Shown: in pieces, positions 44,382-53,470 of the stretch
How positions within the stretch are numbered: the first letter of the stretch is position 1
Layout: each line of letters opens with the position of its first letter
Source: JAFGJQ01 sp964586145
GTDB lineage: Bacteria; Planctomycetota; Phycisphaerae; UBA1845
Direction: 5' to 3'
Assembly: GCA_964586145.1 (NCBI GenBank)
Contig: CAZPHH010000006.1
Location: 1-64,000 of the forward strand
DNA length: 64,000 nt
The notes under the pieces: generated by a model
What the model was told of the DNA's origin: nothing
Databases searched by the model: none
Seen by the model: the letters and a program-made list of their open reading frames with translations, nothing else
Position numbers and translations under genes: made by a program

Positions 44382-45173
44382 ATGGATGATACACGCGGGT
44401 GGCGAATCGAGGAGGTTGGGGGGAGCTCGCTCGCAAGATCGGCGATGCTGGCCCAGGCGCCGGCGCTGATTCACGGATTCACCCTGGCCGGCTTCAATAT
44501 GTCCTTGAAATCCGGTCCCGACCCGGCGGGCACGCCCAGACGGCGTCAGCAACTCTGCCAGGCCCTCGGTCTGGACTTCGCGAAACTCACCGGGGCGGTC
44601 CAGGTGCATGGGGCCGAGATCATCCCCGTTGATGAAACACTGGCCGGCGCCGGGCGAGACGGCACCGTCCCGCCCGTTCCGCACGTGGATGGATTCGTCA
44701 CCGACACCCGGGAGATCACCCTGATGGGCATGTCCGCCGACTGCCCGATTCTCCTGGCGTACGATCCCGCCCGGCCAGCCATCGGCGTCGTGCATGCGGG
44801 CTGGCGGGGGACCATCGCGTGCATCGCCCTGCGGCTGGTGGGGGTCATGGAGCGATGCTTCGGCTCCAAGGCCGCGGATCTGCGCGTGGCCATCGCGCCG
44901 TGCGCGGGCCGGGAGGAGTTTGAGGTGAAGGAAGACGTGGTCCGCCTGGCCGCCGCACGCTGGGACGGGTACCAGAGGTTCTTCCCGCAGCGAGACGGAC
45001 GAACGTTCTTTGACCTGCGGAGCACGAACGTCGGGCAGCTCACCGCCGCCGGCGTCCGTCCGGAACACATCGACGTGGCCGAGATGTGCACGATCTGCGA
45101 CGAGCGTTTCCACTCCTTCCGCCGCGACGGCGCCGCCACCGGCCACGCCGCCCTCCTCGCCGCCCTGGTGTAA
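44382..45173 (+). CDS. pgeF: Purine nucleoside phosphorylase/laccase-domain protein (PgeF/YfiH type)
   Basis: The 263-residue product belongs to the DUF152/YfiH family, now linked to purine nucleoside processing and removal of wrong L-serine from peptidoglycan precursors. The three metal/catalytic ligands are in place: histidine in VQVHGAEI, cysteine in MSADCPILL, and histidine in GVVHAGWRGT. The closing CTICDERFHSFRRDG is also family-typical. It stands alone at the end of the plus-strand run, 55 bases after the dehydrogenase. Confidence 0.85.
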   Translation: MDDTRGWRIEEVGGSSLARSAMLAQAPALIHGFTLAGFNMSLKSGPDPAGTPRRRQQLCQALGLDFAKLTGAVQVHGAEIIPVDETLAGAGRDGTVPPVPHVDGFVTDTREITLMGMSADCPILLAYDPARPAIGVVHAGWRGTIACIALRLVGVMERCFGSKAADLRVAIAPCAGREEFEVKEDVVRLAAARWDGYQRFFPQRDGRTFFDLRSTNVGQLTAAGVRPEHIDVAEMCTICDERFHSFRRDGAATGHAALLAALV

Positions 45174-45351
45174 GCGAAGCCCCTGGAAGGGTCCCTGCCG
45201 TCCGGCCTTCTTCAGATGGCGGTAACCCACCAGTCGGTGGTGTTCCAGCAGGGCGGGTCTGCACGACAGCCGCTGGCGCGGAGAATCACCCCGCACGCCC
45301 GCGCCGACGCGAAAGACCGCCGTGCCTCCCCGGCAATCCGCGGAGGTTGAG

Positions 45352-47343
45352 TCACCGCATCCAGATCGTGCCGCGGGAGTCGGTGCCGCCGTCGCTGCGC
45401 ACGTTGGCCCGCAGAATGTACCGGGCGTTCGGGTCGTGGTCCTCCACGGTCAGGGTGTACTCGATGTCTCTGGATCTCCGACCGGCCGATCCGGGATGCG
45501 CGTCTCGGCTGATCTCCTTGTCGTTCTCGAACAGGGCCGCCCATTCGATGTCCAGCCGGCAATCGCCGCTTTCGTACAGGAACTCGAAGGCGTACGTGCG
45601 TGCCTCACGGATGACCGGCGTGACGTCCCACTCCAGGATCGTGAACTGCTCGGACACCTGCTCGGGCTTCCAGGTGCCGACAGGCATCACCGTGTCCAGC
45701 GGGCGGTAGTTCACACCGCGGGCGGTAAGCCGGGCGGCATGGGCCTGCAGGCGTGACTGGAAGTCCATCCAATCCCGCCCTTCGGCCGGGCTCCAGCCGA
45801 TTTCCGCGATGGCACAGGCGCGAGGATACGCTTGGTATTGCAGGCGCGGATAGTTCGCGATGTGCTCCGCCCAGAGGTTGGCCTGTACGCCGAGAATGTG
45901 CTTCGTGAACTGCGGCTCCAGCCCGGCCGGAATCGGCTCGAAGGTGTACACCTTGTGCAGCGGCAGATACGGGCCGACGAACCGGAACTCGCCGTGGAGC
46001 GCCTGATGGTAGTCGAAGTAGCAGTGCGTGGTCGGCGACATCACCACGTCGTGGCCGGCGCGGGCGGATTCCAGGCCGCCGCCGATCCAGTCCATCAGCA
46101 TCGCGTTCGGCGCGATGCCGCCCTGCCGGATCTCGCTCCAGCCCATCAGCCGCTTGCCCTTGGCGTTGAGATGCTTCTCGATGCGGCGAACGAAGTAGCT
46201 TTGCAGTTCGTCCTCGTTCTTGAGGTCCTCGGCCTTCATCCGGGCCTGGCAGTGCGGGCAGACTCGCCAGGCATCCTTGTTGCACTCGTCGCCGCCGATA
46301 TGCACGACGTCGCCGGGGAACAGCGGAATCACTTCGTCCAGAATGTCCTGGAGGATCTCGAACGTGCTCTCCTTGCCGGGACAGTACGACCCCTTGTGTT
46401 GCACCATTTCCTGTCCATCGGCCGTGCTCGGCGGGTCGTCACAGGCCAGTTCCGGGTACGCCCGCAAGGATGCCACGCAGTGCCCGGGCATCTCGATCTC
46501 CGGCACCACCGTGATGAACCGGTCGGCCGCGTATTGCACGATCTCCTTCACGTCTGCCTGGGTGAAGAACCCGCCGTACCGCCCCTTCTCGTCGTACGCG
46601 GTGCTGCTCTTGGGGTCCAGGTCCCAGCCGATGCCGTCGCGCCACGCGCCGATCTCCGTGAGCTTCGGATACTTCCGAATCTCTATCCGCCAGCCCTGGT
46701 CGTCGTTGATGTGCCAGTGGAGCGTGCTCATCTTGTGCAGCGCCATCACGTCGATGAAGTCGAGCAGCTCCTGCTTCGTGAAAAAGTGCCGGCTGGTGTC
46801 CACCATCAGACCGCGCCATCCGAATCGCGGCTTGTCCTCAATCCGCACGCACGGAACGGCCCAGGGCGGCGCCGCGCCGTCAACCTTCGCTTGAGCCAGC
46901 ACGGCCGGCGGCAGCAACTGGAGCACCGTCTGCACGCCTCGGAACAGCCCTTTCGCCCCCGTCGCCCGCAGCACGACGCCGGCCGGCGTGACCTCCAGCA
47001 CGTACCCCTCGTCCCCCAATTCCGGCCGGGCCGCCTGGGTGGTCAGCAGAACACCGGCCGGCACAGGGTCGTCCGAGCCCACCTCGATGACTTTCCACTC
47101 CAACCCCGTGCTCCGGCCAAGCGTATCCGCCAGATACCGGCCCACCCGCAGCCCGTCGGCCAGGCCCTTTTCGACCGCGATGGGCATCTCCTGGGTCATG
47201 GTGAACGACCCCGGCCGGGCCTCCAGGTGAACCGGCCGCGGGAGGATGTACACCCCCGGCGTTTGGAGCGATTCGCCCCGGGCGGTCAGCCCGCACGCCG
47301 CGCCAATCAGAATCGTCAACACGAATGCACTTGCGGTCCTCAT
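45352..47343 (-). CDS. Secreted GH20 beta-N-acetylhexosaminidase
   Basis: The 663-residue enzyme starts at ATG 47343 (GGAGGTG 8 bases upstream) with a signal peptide (MRTASAFVLTILIGAACGL). It has the GH20 N-terminal alpha/beta domain (about 25-150: YVLEVTPAGVVLRATGAKGLFRG) and the TIM-barrel domain with FGWRGLMVDTSRHFF, HWHINDDQGWRIEI and VVPEIEMPGHC. The catalytic aspartate-glutamate pair is in HIGGDECNK (about 350). A C-terminal beta region (about 560-663) is likely a sandwich domain. It cuts terminal GlcNAc/GalNAc from chitin-like or glycoprotein sugars outside the cytoplasm. A minus-strand promoter with TTGGCG (47405-47410 on the plus strand, CGCCAA) and TATGCT (47381-47386) is possible. 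Confidence 0.93.
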   Translation of the reverse strand: MRTASAFVLTILIGAACGLTARGESLQTPGVYILPRPVHLEARPGSFTMTQEMPIAVEKGLADGLRVGRYLADTLGRSTGLEWKVIEVGSDDPVPAGVLLTTQAARPELGDEGYVLEVTPAGVVLRATGAKGLFRGVQTVLQLLPPAVLAQAKVDGAAPPWAVPCVRIEDKPRFGWRGLMVDTSRHFFTKQELLDFIDVMALHKMSTLHWHINDDQGWRIEIRKYPKLTEIGAWRDGIGWDLDPKSSTAYDEKGRYGGFFTQADVKEIVQYAADRFITVVPEIEMPGHCVASLRAYPELACDDPPSTADGQEMVQHKGSYCPGKESTFEILQDILDEVIPLFPGDVVHIGGDECNKDAWRVCPHCQARMKAEDLKNEDELQSYFVRRIEKHLNAKGKRLMGWSEIRQGGIAPNAMLMDWIGGGLESARAGHDVVMSPTTHCYFDYHQALHGEFRFVGPYLPLHKVYTFEPIPAGLEPQFTKHILGVQANLWAEHIANYPRLQYQAYPRACAIAEIGWSPAEGRDWMDFQSRLQAHAARLTARGVNYRPLDTVMPVGTWKPEQVSEQFTILEWDVTPVIREARTYAFEFLYESGDCRLDIEWAALFENDKEISRDAHPGSAGRRSRDIEYTLTVEDHDPNARYILRANVRSDGGTDSRGTIWMR

Positions 47344-47909
47344 GGGTCTGCACCTCCTGTTAGACTGTCGCAACGTGCGGAGCATAACGGCTTCCGCCCA
47401 CAACCGCCAACCTGTGTCACGGCTCCGCCTGTGGCGGATTGAGCCGGTCGGGGAGCCCCGTCCGCTCCTCCGGCACGTCGCCCTCCGCCCCCATCCGGGG
47501 GCGAGATAGGGGTGGGGAGCGCGCCTTCATCCACGGGTTTCGCCCTGATTGTCATCGGGACTCCACCCGCGGCTACCCGCCCCGACCCCGCCGGGGTCGG
47601 ATTCAATTCGCATCGCGATGAATTCGCACGCTCACCGAACGGAGCATCCGACGAGATTCCTGACCCGAATGGTTTCGAGGGCAGGCCGTCCTGTGCCTTG
47701 ACCCAGATGGGTGACTGGCGCCTGCCCGCGGAGGCACGAGAGCCAACGTCGTGAAGACCGGTGCGCGTACCGCGCGGTGCCGGCGGAGGTCGGTGCAATC
47801 CGGCGTTCGTCCGAAGAAGGAAGAATCGCCTACGGGAGTTTCTTCGACTTGACGAGCGGGGAGCGAATGGGTGACACCTCTTCCTTCTGACCTGCCTTCT
47901 TTGACAAGT
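47344..47909. other. Intergenic region
   Basis: No gene was found in these 566 bases. The right part holds GC-rich inverted repeats near 47570-47600 (CCCCGACCCCGCCGGGG) and the region before the hexosaminidase gene holds its candidate promoter. Confidence 0.5.
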
Positions 47910-48448
47910 CTATTTGTCGAGGTTGTTGAGGTATTGCTCGATTCCCTCCGCCATGCCGGCGTCTGGCGTGACGATCAGCACGCGGTTGAGCGATTCCGGT
48001 GCGCCGGCGGACAGTTCCCGCACAATCACGGCCAGTGCGGCGTCGAAGTTGAACTTTCCGCCGCCCGTGGCCAGCACCGGCAGTGCCAGAGAAGTCGCCG
48101 GCGGCGACATCTCGCGAACCCTCTCCAGCGCGCTCCGGATGCACGCCGCGATGATCTCCTCGGAGGAGTCGTGGAACGCGTCGATCGCCACGCAGTGAAT
48201 CACGGCCCGGAACGGCAGCGCGCCTGCTCCCGTGCGCACGGCCGATCCGGCCGGCAGGTATCGCGGGCCGGCCTCTCCGCGAATCGCCCGGATGGCGGCG
48301 TGCGCCTCCGCCTGCACCGTCGCCCCCCCCCGCGGGCATTCACTGCACCGCCCGTCCGGATGGTCAGATTAAGATGCGGGTTGGTTGACGTGCAGATGAT
48401 CTCAGCCGGTGCGTCGCAGATGTCTCCCTGGAAAACGTCGATCTCCAT
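47910..48448 (-). pseudogene. Macro-domain protein gene with frameshift at a G9 tract
   Basis: From the ATG at 48448 the frame reads MEIDVFQGDICDAPAEII and TGGAVNARGG, then is lost at nine G (48323-48331, C on the plus strand). The macro-domain then continues in a second frame as VQAEAHAAIRAIRG, AVIHCVAIDAFHDSSEEIIA, SLALPVLATGGGKFNF and ends LNNLDK at 47910. The two halves together are one macro domain (about 180 residues) of the kind that binds ADP-ribose; ALPVLATGGG is the conserved loop. One base added to or removed from the tract restores the frame. The gene may be broken, phase-variable or damaged by a sequencing error. Confidence 0.8.
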
Positions 48449-49418
48449 GGCACTCCATCGTACACGCGGACCGGATGACGACGCAAGGCGCCGATCAGCC
48501 TGGAACACTCGCGAAAGATCGAGATGTGAGCAAATCAGATAGGATTGGTCCGCGGCGCGGACCGTACAGAGAAGAGCGTGCCGCTCTCCGCGCCTTCACC
48601 TTCGCCGCCAACAAAAGGATGATTTTTGTGGGCACGCCGGGCGTTTGACCCCACATATTGCGGACAGTCGCCCGTTTCGATCGATGGTGCCATCATCCTG
48701 TCATCAGCGTCCCCGGCTGCGCCTCGCCGACCATCCTTCCCATACGACTCGCCCCGCTCTTCCGCCCAGCCGTCCGCAGGGCGCGTCCCGGCGCGCCGGC
48801 GCCGCCCATCCCCCTCCGCCCAGTCACAAACCGCTCCCGCGAAGTGTAGCACAAGCCCCCGCACGCCCAAACCCCGCCCCCGCCCCCAAGGACCGCATCC
48901 CCAGGCTTGCCGTTTCGCGGCACATCCGGACTCGACGTACGCCCTCTCGCCGACGCCCTCCCCACCTCCTCGTCTGCGTCTCACGGAATCGTCGCTGGCC
49001 ACCGCCGGCGTCATTACTCTTCGTGCCGGAGCCTGCCCCGGCGCGCCGGGGTGCCTGTCCCCCCTTCCGCCCCCAAGCGAGCGCCCGCCATGTTCTTGCA
49101 CCAGAGATTGCCGCGCTCAGACAGCTCCCCCCAGCCCGCAGCAGAGCCTCCGCCCAAGGGAATTGAACCGTGAATCCGCCGCACGGAAGAGAAACCGATG
49201 AAGACATCGCTCCGCCTACCCCGGGAACCGAGCTGTCCGCTGAGAAGCTCGATCCGACCGCCACCGCTGTGGGACCGGCTCCCTTTGTGGTACCGGCTTT
49301 CCAGCCGGTCAGTCCTGTCTGGTGGGGGACCGGCTTTCTCGCCATGGCGAGTCGCCTGCGGAGACCAGCCGGTCTCGTGGTGGAACACCCCCGCACAGCA
49401 CCCGACCCCTGCCCCCCG
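48449..49418. other. Long C-rich gap without a recognised gene
   Basis: No gene was accepted in these 970 bases. From about 48760 to 49170 the plus strand is very rich in C and poor in G. On the minus strand a weak promoter-like pair (TTGGGC and TACACT, spacer 16) lies around 48845-48870 without an obvious product. The last 150 bases carry the dispersed palindromic element. Confidence 0.5.
49262..49385. repeat. Dispersed ACCGGCT/AGCCGGT palindromic repeats
   Basis: Three related units stand close together: GTGGGACCGGCTCCC, GTACCGGCTTTCCAGCCGGTC (arms ACCGGCT and AGCCGGT) and GGGGACCGGCTTTCTCGCC with a matching GAGACCAGCCGGTCTC about 45 bases on. They share the core of the pair at 16267-16322. 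Confidence 0.7.
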
Positions 49419-49688
49419 TCATCCCCCCTGTCCTGCACGGACCCTGTCGATGGCCTCCCGCAGCTCGGGCGGGAGGTACTGCTCATCAATGCCGTCCAAC
49501 TCGGCTACCGCTTCCACGGCCCGCTGCAGGCGCGTGCCCACGTCCGCCGCGGAATCCACGAACAACACGGTTCGACCCTTGATGCGACACAGCCCACCGC
49601 CTTCACCCCCCAGCGGAGCCAACCGTACCAAAACCCCCAGCTTATCACAGACGCTCAGAATCTCTTCAAGTTGCGCAGTTTGGTCCAT
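49419..49688 (-). CDS. Small protein of unknown function
   Basis: The 89-residue product is read from ATG 49688, preceded by GAAGAGG. It looks like a genuine small soluble protein: MDQTAQLEEILSVCDKLGV, LGGEGGGLCRIKGR, VLFVDSAADVGTRLQRAV and LPPELREAID. I recall similar short planctomycete proteins with the same GGxGGGLCRIKG and LPPELRE patterns, but they have no known function. The C and G pair in GGGLCR is conserved in that memory. It diverges from the histidine kinase gene on the other strand. Confidence 0.65.
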   Translation of the reverse strand: MDQTAQLEEILSVCDKLGVLVRLAPLGGEGGGLCRIKGRTVLFVDSAADVGTRLQRAVEAVAELDGIDEQYLPPELREAIDRVRAGQGG

Positions 49689-49778
49689 TCGTTCGGGTGC
49701 CTCTTCAAGTCCGACTGGCCAGGGTGCCGATATCAAGGGCGACCACCGTATGGTACCTGCCCAATTCCGGAGGTCCAC

Positions 49779-50585
49779 GTGACGCAAGCAATCGCCCACG
49801 AGCGATGCCGAAGCGGCGAGTCTGCCGCGCCACCTCCCCACGCGGATGATGCCGATCACCTGCGCGCCATGCGAGACGAGATGCGCCAGCTCCACCGGCT
49901 GACCGTTCTGGGCACCGCGGCCGCCACGATCGCACACGAGTTCAACAACCTCATGACGCCCGTGGTGGGCTACGCCAAGTATGCCGCCGACTCGGGCGAC
50001 ATGGAGCTGATGAAGAAGGCGCTGCTGATGACCCTGAAGCAGACGGCCATCGCCTGCGCCATGAGCGACCGCGTCCTGGGCCTGGCCAGCAACGAAGTCC
50101 GCCCCGGCCGTCGGGTGGACGTGCGGGAGCTAATCGATGACGCCATCGCCTGCCTCTGCCGGGATCTCTCCAAGGACGGCATTGCGCTGAAGGTCGACGT
50201 GCAGGACGGGTTGTTTGTGGAGGCCGTCGCGGAGCAGTTGCAGCAGGTGCTGTTCAACCTGCTGATCAACGCCCGGGAAGCGCTTCAGGGCACGGCCGGC
50301 CGGATCGTCGTTTCGGCGGAACAAACGTCGGACAACCACGTGTCGATCGCCGTGCGAGACACGGGCAAGGGCATTGCGCCGGAGCTGCAGCAGCGCATCT
50401 TCGAGCCGTTCTTCACCTCGAAAGACTCGAACGGAAACGGGCGGCGCTGCGGCGTGGGCCTGGGATTGGCCGTCTGCCGGGACATCGTGCAGGAGAATCA
50501 CGGTCGCATCCGGGTCGAGAGCGAAGTCGGCGTGGGGACCACATTCACGATCTCGCTGCCCGCGGCCCCTGCGGCGCACGCATAG
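49779..50585 (+). CDS. Soluble sensor histidine kinase
   Basis: The 268-residue product starts at GTG 49779 with GGAGG 5 bases upstream; the long open stretch before it lies over repeats and is not coding. There is no membrane segment or PAS domain. The H box is AATIAHEFNNLMTPVVGY (phospho-accepting histidine in AHEFNN), the N box NLLINAREAL, G1 DTGKGIAPEL, the F box IFEPFFTSK and the G2 box GVGLGLAV. This is the HisKA/HATPase_c type of NtrB-like kinases. An orphan response regulator is at 55261, too far for an operon but a possible partner. Confidence 0.88.
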   Translation: MTQAIAHERCRSGESAAPPPHADDADHLRAMRDEMRQLHRLTVLGTAAATIAHEFNNLMTPVVGYAKYAADSGDMELMKKALLMTLKQTAIACAMSDRVLGLASNEVRPGRRVDVRELIDDAIACLCRDLSKDGIALKVDVQDGLFVEAVAEQLQQVLFNLLINAREALQGTAGRIVVSAEQTSDNHVSIAVRDTGKGIAPELQQRIFEPFFTSKDSNGNGRRCGVGLGLAVCRDIVQENHGRIRVESEVGVGTTFTISLPAAPAAHA

Positions 50586-50715
50586 CCTGCCGTCTCATCT
50601 TCGCCATTCTGAAGGATGTCTCACACATTGCCGCCGGCGCGGCGCAAAGACCCCTCCCCACGGACGGAGCACGCACGGGGTTTCGATGCCGTCAAGACCG
50701 GGCCGGCGACAACCC

Positions 50716-51678
50716 CTACGGCGCCGCGCAGGGATTGTGCATCTCGTCCACGTCTTCCTCTTCCTCCAGGGGAACCGCCGGGGTCGGCGTTGTGTACTGC
50801 ACTTCGCGGTTGTCCGGGACCATGCTGTAGGGGACGCCGATGTTGACGCCGTATTCCGGCTTCACCCATTCGTCAAAGCTCGTGACCCAGTCGACCTCGT
50901 CGCTGTCCAGCAGGTCCTCGTACGGTTCCCACCAGTCCTTCTTCATTCCGCCCAGATAGGCGTGGGACACGACCATCACACGCTTCGGGTGCTTGTCGAA
51001 TGTCTCCGCCAGAATCTGCCCAAACTCGGGCCCCGTGGCCCCGCGTGCCCACAGCGAGTAATCACACAGGCTGCCGCGGCCCATGTCCTCGAACGTCACG
51101 TTGCTGACCGAGATGATCTTGCAGTTGTACTCGTCCGGCTCGTAGATCAGGGCTTCGACGTCACCGATCCCTCGGGCCAGGACGTACTCCACGCCGAGCG
51201 CATCCGCCGCCTTCAGCGTGTTCTCGTCATACGCGAAGTAGCCGCTGCTGAACACACGCATCGGGCGACCCGTTACGCTCTCGATCAAGGTCTTCGCTTC
51301 CTGCATGCTTTGGAGCTGCTCCTCGTACGGGATGTCCCACAGCGGACCGCCGGTGTGCAGGCCCATGATCTCGTGCCCGTGGTCCGCCAGCCAGCGGACA
51401 TCGTCGGGATAGTCCTCCAAAATCGACATCCGGACGTTGACGAGCGCCTTCAGCCCTCTCTGTTCCAGCTCATAGGCCCAGTTTCGCAGGCCCTGGATGT
51501 CCTCATGAAACTCGATGAGCTGCATGAACGCCTGGGGTTTCTGCAGGACGGGAGACGGCGTTTCCGTCTGCCCGTTGGTCGGCTCACCCGTCGGCGGGGT
51601 GGTCGCGTTGCAGCCCCAAAGCACCGCGCCGGCAAGGATCGCCGGCACAAACGCCTGATACAACTTCTTCTGCGTCAT
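50716..51678 (-). CDS. Polysaccharide deacetylase-like (NodB-type) lipoprotein
   Basis: The 320-residue product starts at ATG 51678 (AAGGAG 9 bases upstream) with a lipobox (AGAVLWGC, cysteine about 23). The catalytic-domain pattern is NodB-like: FMQLIEFHED, WLADHGHEIMGLHTGG (HxxxHT-type zinc face), PMRVFSSGYFAYD and SVSNVTFEDMG. It misses the usual first TFDD motif (here LIEFHED), so metal binding or activity may be different. The tail is acidic (EEEEDVDEMH). It lies 16 bases after the thioredoxin-like lipoprotein gene and is probably cotranscribed with it. Confidence 0.65.
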   Translation of the reverse strand: MTQKKLYQAFVPAILAGAVLWGCNATTPPTGEPTNGQTETPSPVLQKPQAFMQLIEFHEDIQGLRNWAYELEQRGLKALVNVRMSILEDYPDDVRWLADHGHEIMGLHTGGPLWDIPYEEQLQSMQEAKTLIESVTGRPMRVFSSGYFAYDENTLKAADALGVEYVLARGIGDVEALIYEPDEYNCKIISVSNVTFEDMGRGSLCDYSLWARGATGPEFGQILAETFDKHPKRVMVVSHAYLGGMKKDWWEPYEDLLDSDEVDWVTSFDEWVKPEYGVNIGVPYSMVPDNREVQYTTPTPAVPLEEEEDVDEMHNPCAAP

Positions 51679-51694
51679 GGTTGAATCTCCTTCA

Positions 51695-52234
51695 CTACGG
51701 CATCTCCTCATCTTCGGGCCCAACCAGTGCGTCCAGCGCTGCCTTCACCTCGTCGTTGAACCCGGAAAAGGCCCGGTCTTTGAAGAAGATGATGGGCAGG
51801 TACCCGAAGGTCGTGGAAACCCCCTCGCTGCCGGGGTACTCGTCCTCCAGTCGGTGCAACAGGTCTATCTCGCCCGATTCGGTCGTCAGGTGTTCCTCCA
51901 CGATGAGGGCGGCATGATCCGCCTGCGCTTCCTCCAGCCACTCCAGGGCCGCCAGACACATCGGGCCGGCGTTGTTGTGAAAGATCAGCAGCGTGTCGGA
52001 TGAGGTGTCCTGCACGCAGGTATCGTCCACGCAGGCGAGCCCGTCCGCGCAGGTCCCATCGGCCAGGCAGCCCCCCCCTAATTCTCCGGCCGGAACACCC
52101 GTCGGATCCTGCCCGCCGCTTCCGCCATTGCTGAGTTGGCAGATGACGCAGTCGGCCGGATCGAGCGAGCAGCCGACCCACAGGCCAAAGGCCGCAATTG
52201 TGAGCATCCCCGTCAGGCACAGACGCCGAAACAT
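51695..52234 (-). CDS. Cysteine-rich lipoprotein with a thioredoxin-like domain
   Basis: The 179-residue product starts at ATG 52234 and has a lipobox (FGLWVGC). A cysteine-rich linker (DPADCVICQL, GCLADGTCADGLACVDDTC) follows, then a thioredoxin-like domain with LLIFHNNAGPMCLAALEWL and FGYLPIIFFKD (a cis-proline-like YLP). The active-site region has one cysteine (PMCLA) instead of CxxC, so it is more likely a binding or glutaredoxin-like module than a normal thiol oxidoreductase. The gene contains a run of eight G on its own strand (52071-52078) inside the linker codons. It is upstream of the deacetylase-like lipoprotein. Confidence 0.65.
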   Translation of the reverse strand: MFRRLCLTGMLTIAAFGLWVGCSLDPADCVICQLSNGGSGGQDPTGVPAGELGGGCLADGTCADGLACVDDTCVQDTSSDTLLIFHNNAGPMCLAALEWLEEAQADHAALIVEEHLTTESGEIDLLHRLEDEYPGSEGVSTTFGYLPIIFFKDRAFSGFNDEVKAALDALVGPEDEEMP

Positions 52235-52355
52235 CAACTCCGCCCTTTCTTCAGGAACAACCCCAGCCGCCCTCAAGGCGACCAGAACCTCGGACGCCGA
52301 GCGTCTCTCCCTATACCACTGCCTTGGTGTGCAGGCAACGCCGAACCCGTCCGGC

Positions 52356-53291
52356 TCACCAATGCCCCCCGCTGGGCCCGCCGCGAACGGCCATGGCCAG
52401 GCTGTACACCTTGTGCTTGCACGTCAGGTACAGCGTCCGGCCGTCCGGCCCGCCGAACGTCAGGTTCGAGCAGAACTCCGGCACCGGAATGAACTCCAGC
52501 ATCGTTCCGTCCGGCCGCACCACCCACACGCCGCCCCGGCCGGTGAAATACAGCCGACCGTGCTCGTCGATCGTCATGCCGTCCGGATCGGCCTGGTCGG
52601 GCACGTCCGGGTTGAAGAAGACGCGACCGGCGCCGAGGGAACCGTCCTCGCCGATGGGATACGCCCGCCAATGCTTCTCGTGGCTGTCCGCCACGTACAG
52701 CGATCGGCCGTCGTTCGAGACCACCAGGCCGTTGGGCAGCGTCATGTCCGAGATTACTTTGCCCACCCGACCATCCGGGGCCAGGTGATACACGCCGCTC
52801 TTCGTGCGGGTCTTGAAGTCCGGGTCGCTGAAGTAGATGTGGCCGGTGGGGGACTGGCAGACGTCATTCGGCTGGTTCCAGGCGGGATCGGCGGCCAGCG
52901 TGACCACTTCCGCCGGTCGAATCCCTCCGGGCGGCAGCGCCAGTACACGGTGGCCGTACGTTTGCGCGGCCAGCAGTCGCCCATCCTGCGCCAGGAATGT
53001 GCCGTTGACACCCTCGGTCCGGTCCATCCAGACGGTCACGTGCCCGGTGTGCTCCAGCCGGAGCAACTGCTGGCCATGCTCGCCAAACGCGGTGAAGTAG
53101 AGCTTTACCTCCGTGGGGCTCCAGGTCGGCCCTTCGAAGAAGCGGTTGTCGGCGTATTCCTGAACCAGGGTCGCCCCCGGTGCGAGGGTGGTGTGAAGCT
53201 CAATGGGTGGCACGTTTGGCCTCCGGCATGCCCCCAGCAGCGTTAGAACCACTGCGGCGGGAATGATGGCGACGGTCACTCGGGTTTGCAT
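52356..53291 (-). CDS. SMP-30/gluconolactonase-like lipoprotein
   Basis: The 311-residue product starts at ATG 53291 with a lipobox (LTLLGAC). The rest is a six-bladed beta-propeller of the SMP-30/gluconolaconase-like family: FFEGPTWSPTEVKLYFTAF, GVNGTFLAQDGRLLAAQ, WNQPNDVCQSPTGHIYFSDPDF, TLPNGLVVSNDGRSLYVADS and DPDGMTIDEHGRLYFTGRGG. The metal-binding glutamate (EGPTW), asparagine (QPNDV) and aspartate residues are in place. These enzymes open sugar lactones, though many members have other or unknown substrates. It diverges from the DUF4097-like gene, with 179 bases between. Confidence 0.83.
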   Translation of the reverse strand: MQTRVTVAIIPAAVVLTLLGACRRPNVPPIELHTTLAPGATLVQEYADNRFFEGPTWSPTEVKLYFTAFGEHGQQLLRLEHTGHVTVWMDRTEGVNGTFLAQDGRLLAAQTYGHRVLALPPGGIRPAEVVTLAADPAWNQPNDVCQSPTGHIYFSDPDFKTRTKSGVYHLAPDGRVGKVISDMTLPNGLVVSNDGRSLYVADSHEKHWRAYPIGEDGSLGAGRVFFNPDVPDQADPDGMTIDEHGRLYFTGRGGVWVVRPDGTMLEFIPVPEFCSNLTFGGPDGRTLYLTCKHKVYSLAMAVRGGPSGGHW

Positions 53292-53470
53292 GACGTTGCG
53301 GATACCGAGTACGAATCGGTTCGTCAAGCGTTCGTCCGCCAGGTTGCCGGTCCGCGCGCGATGAAAATACCGGACGAGGCCGACCGAATACCGTGGCAGA
53401 CGAGGTCTCCGTCCCTTCCGGAGGGTGACGTAGCTGCAATCCGAAACAGCGCGAATAAGAGGATTCACAC

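Noticed and set aside
47910..48317. Treating the downstream macro-domain piece as a complete gene starting at an internal codon
   Set aside because: The missing start of the macro domain is present in another frame right upstream, joined at the G9 tract, so it is one broken gene.
49170..49778. A 200-residue N-terminal extension of the histidine kinase
   Set aside because: The stretch runs through repeats and is opposite a good small minus-strand gene; the GTG at 49779 has a GGAGG site at the right distance.
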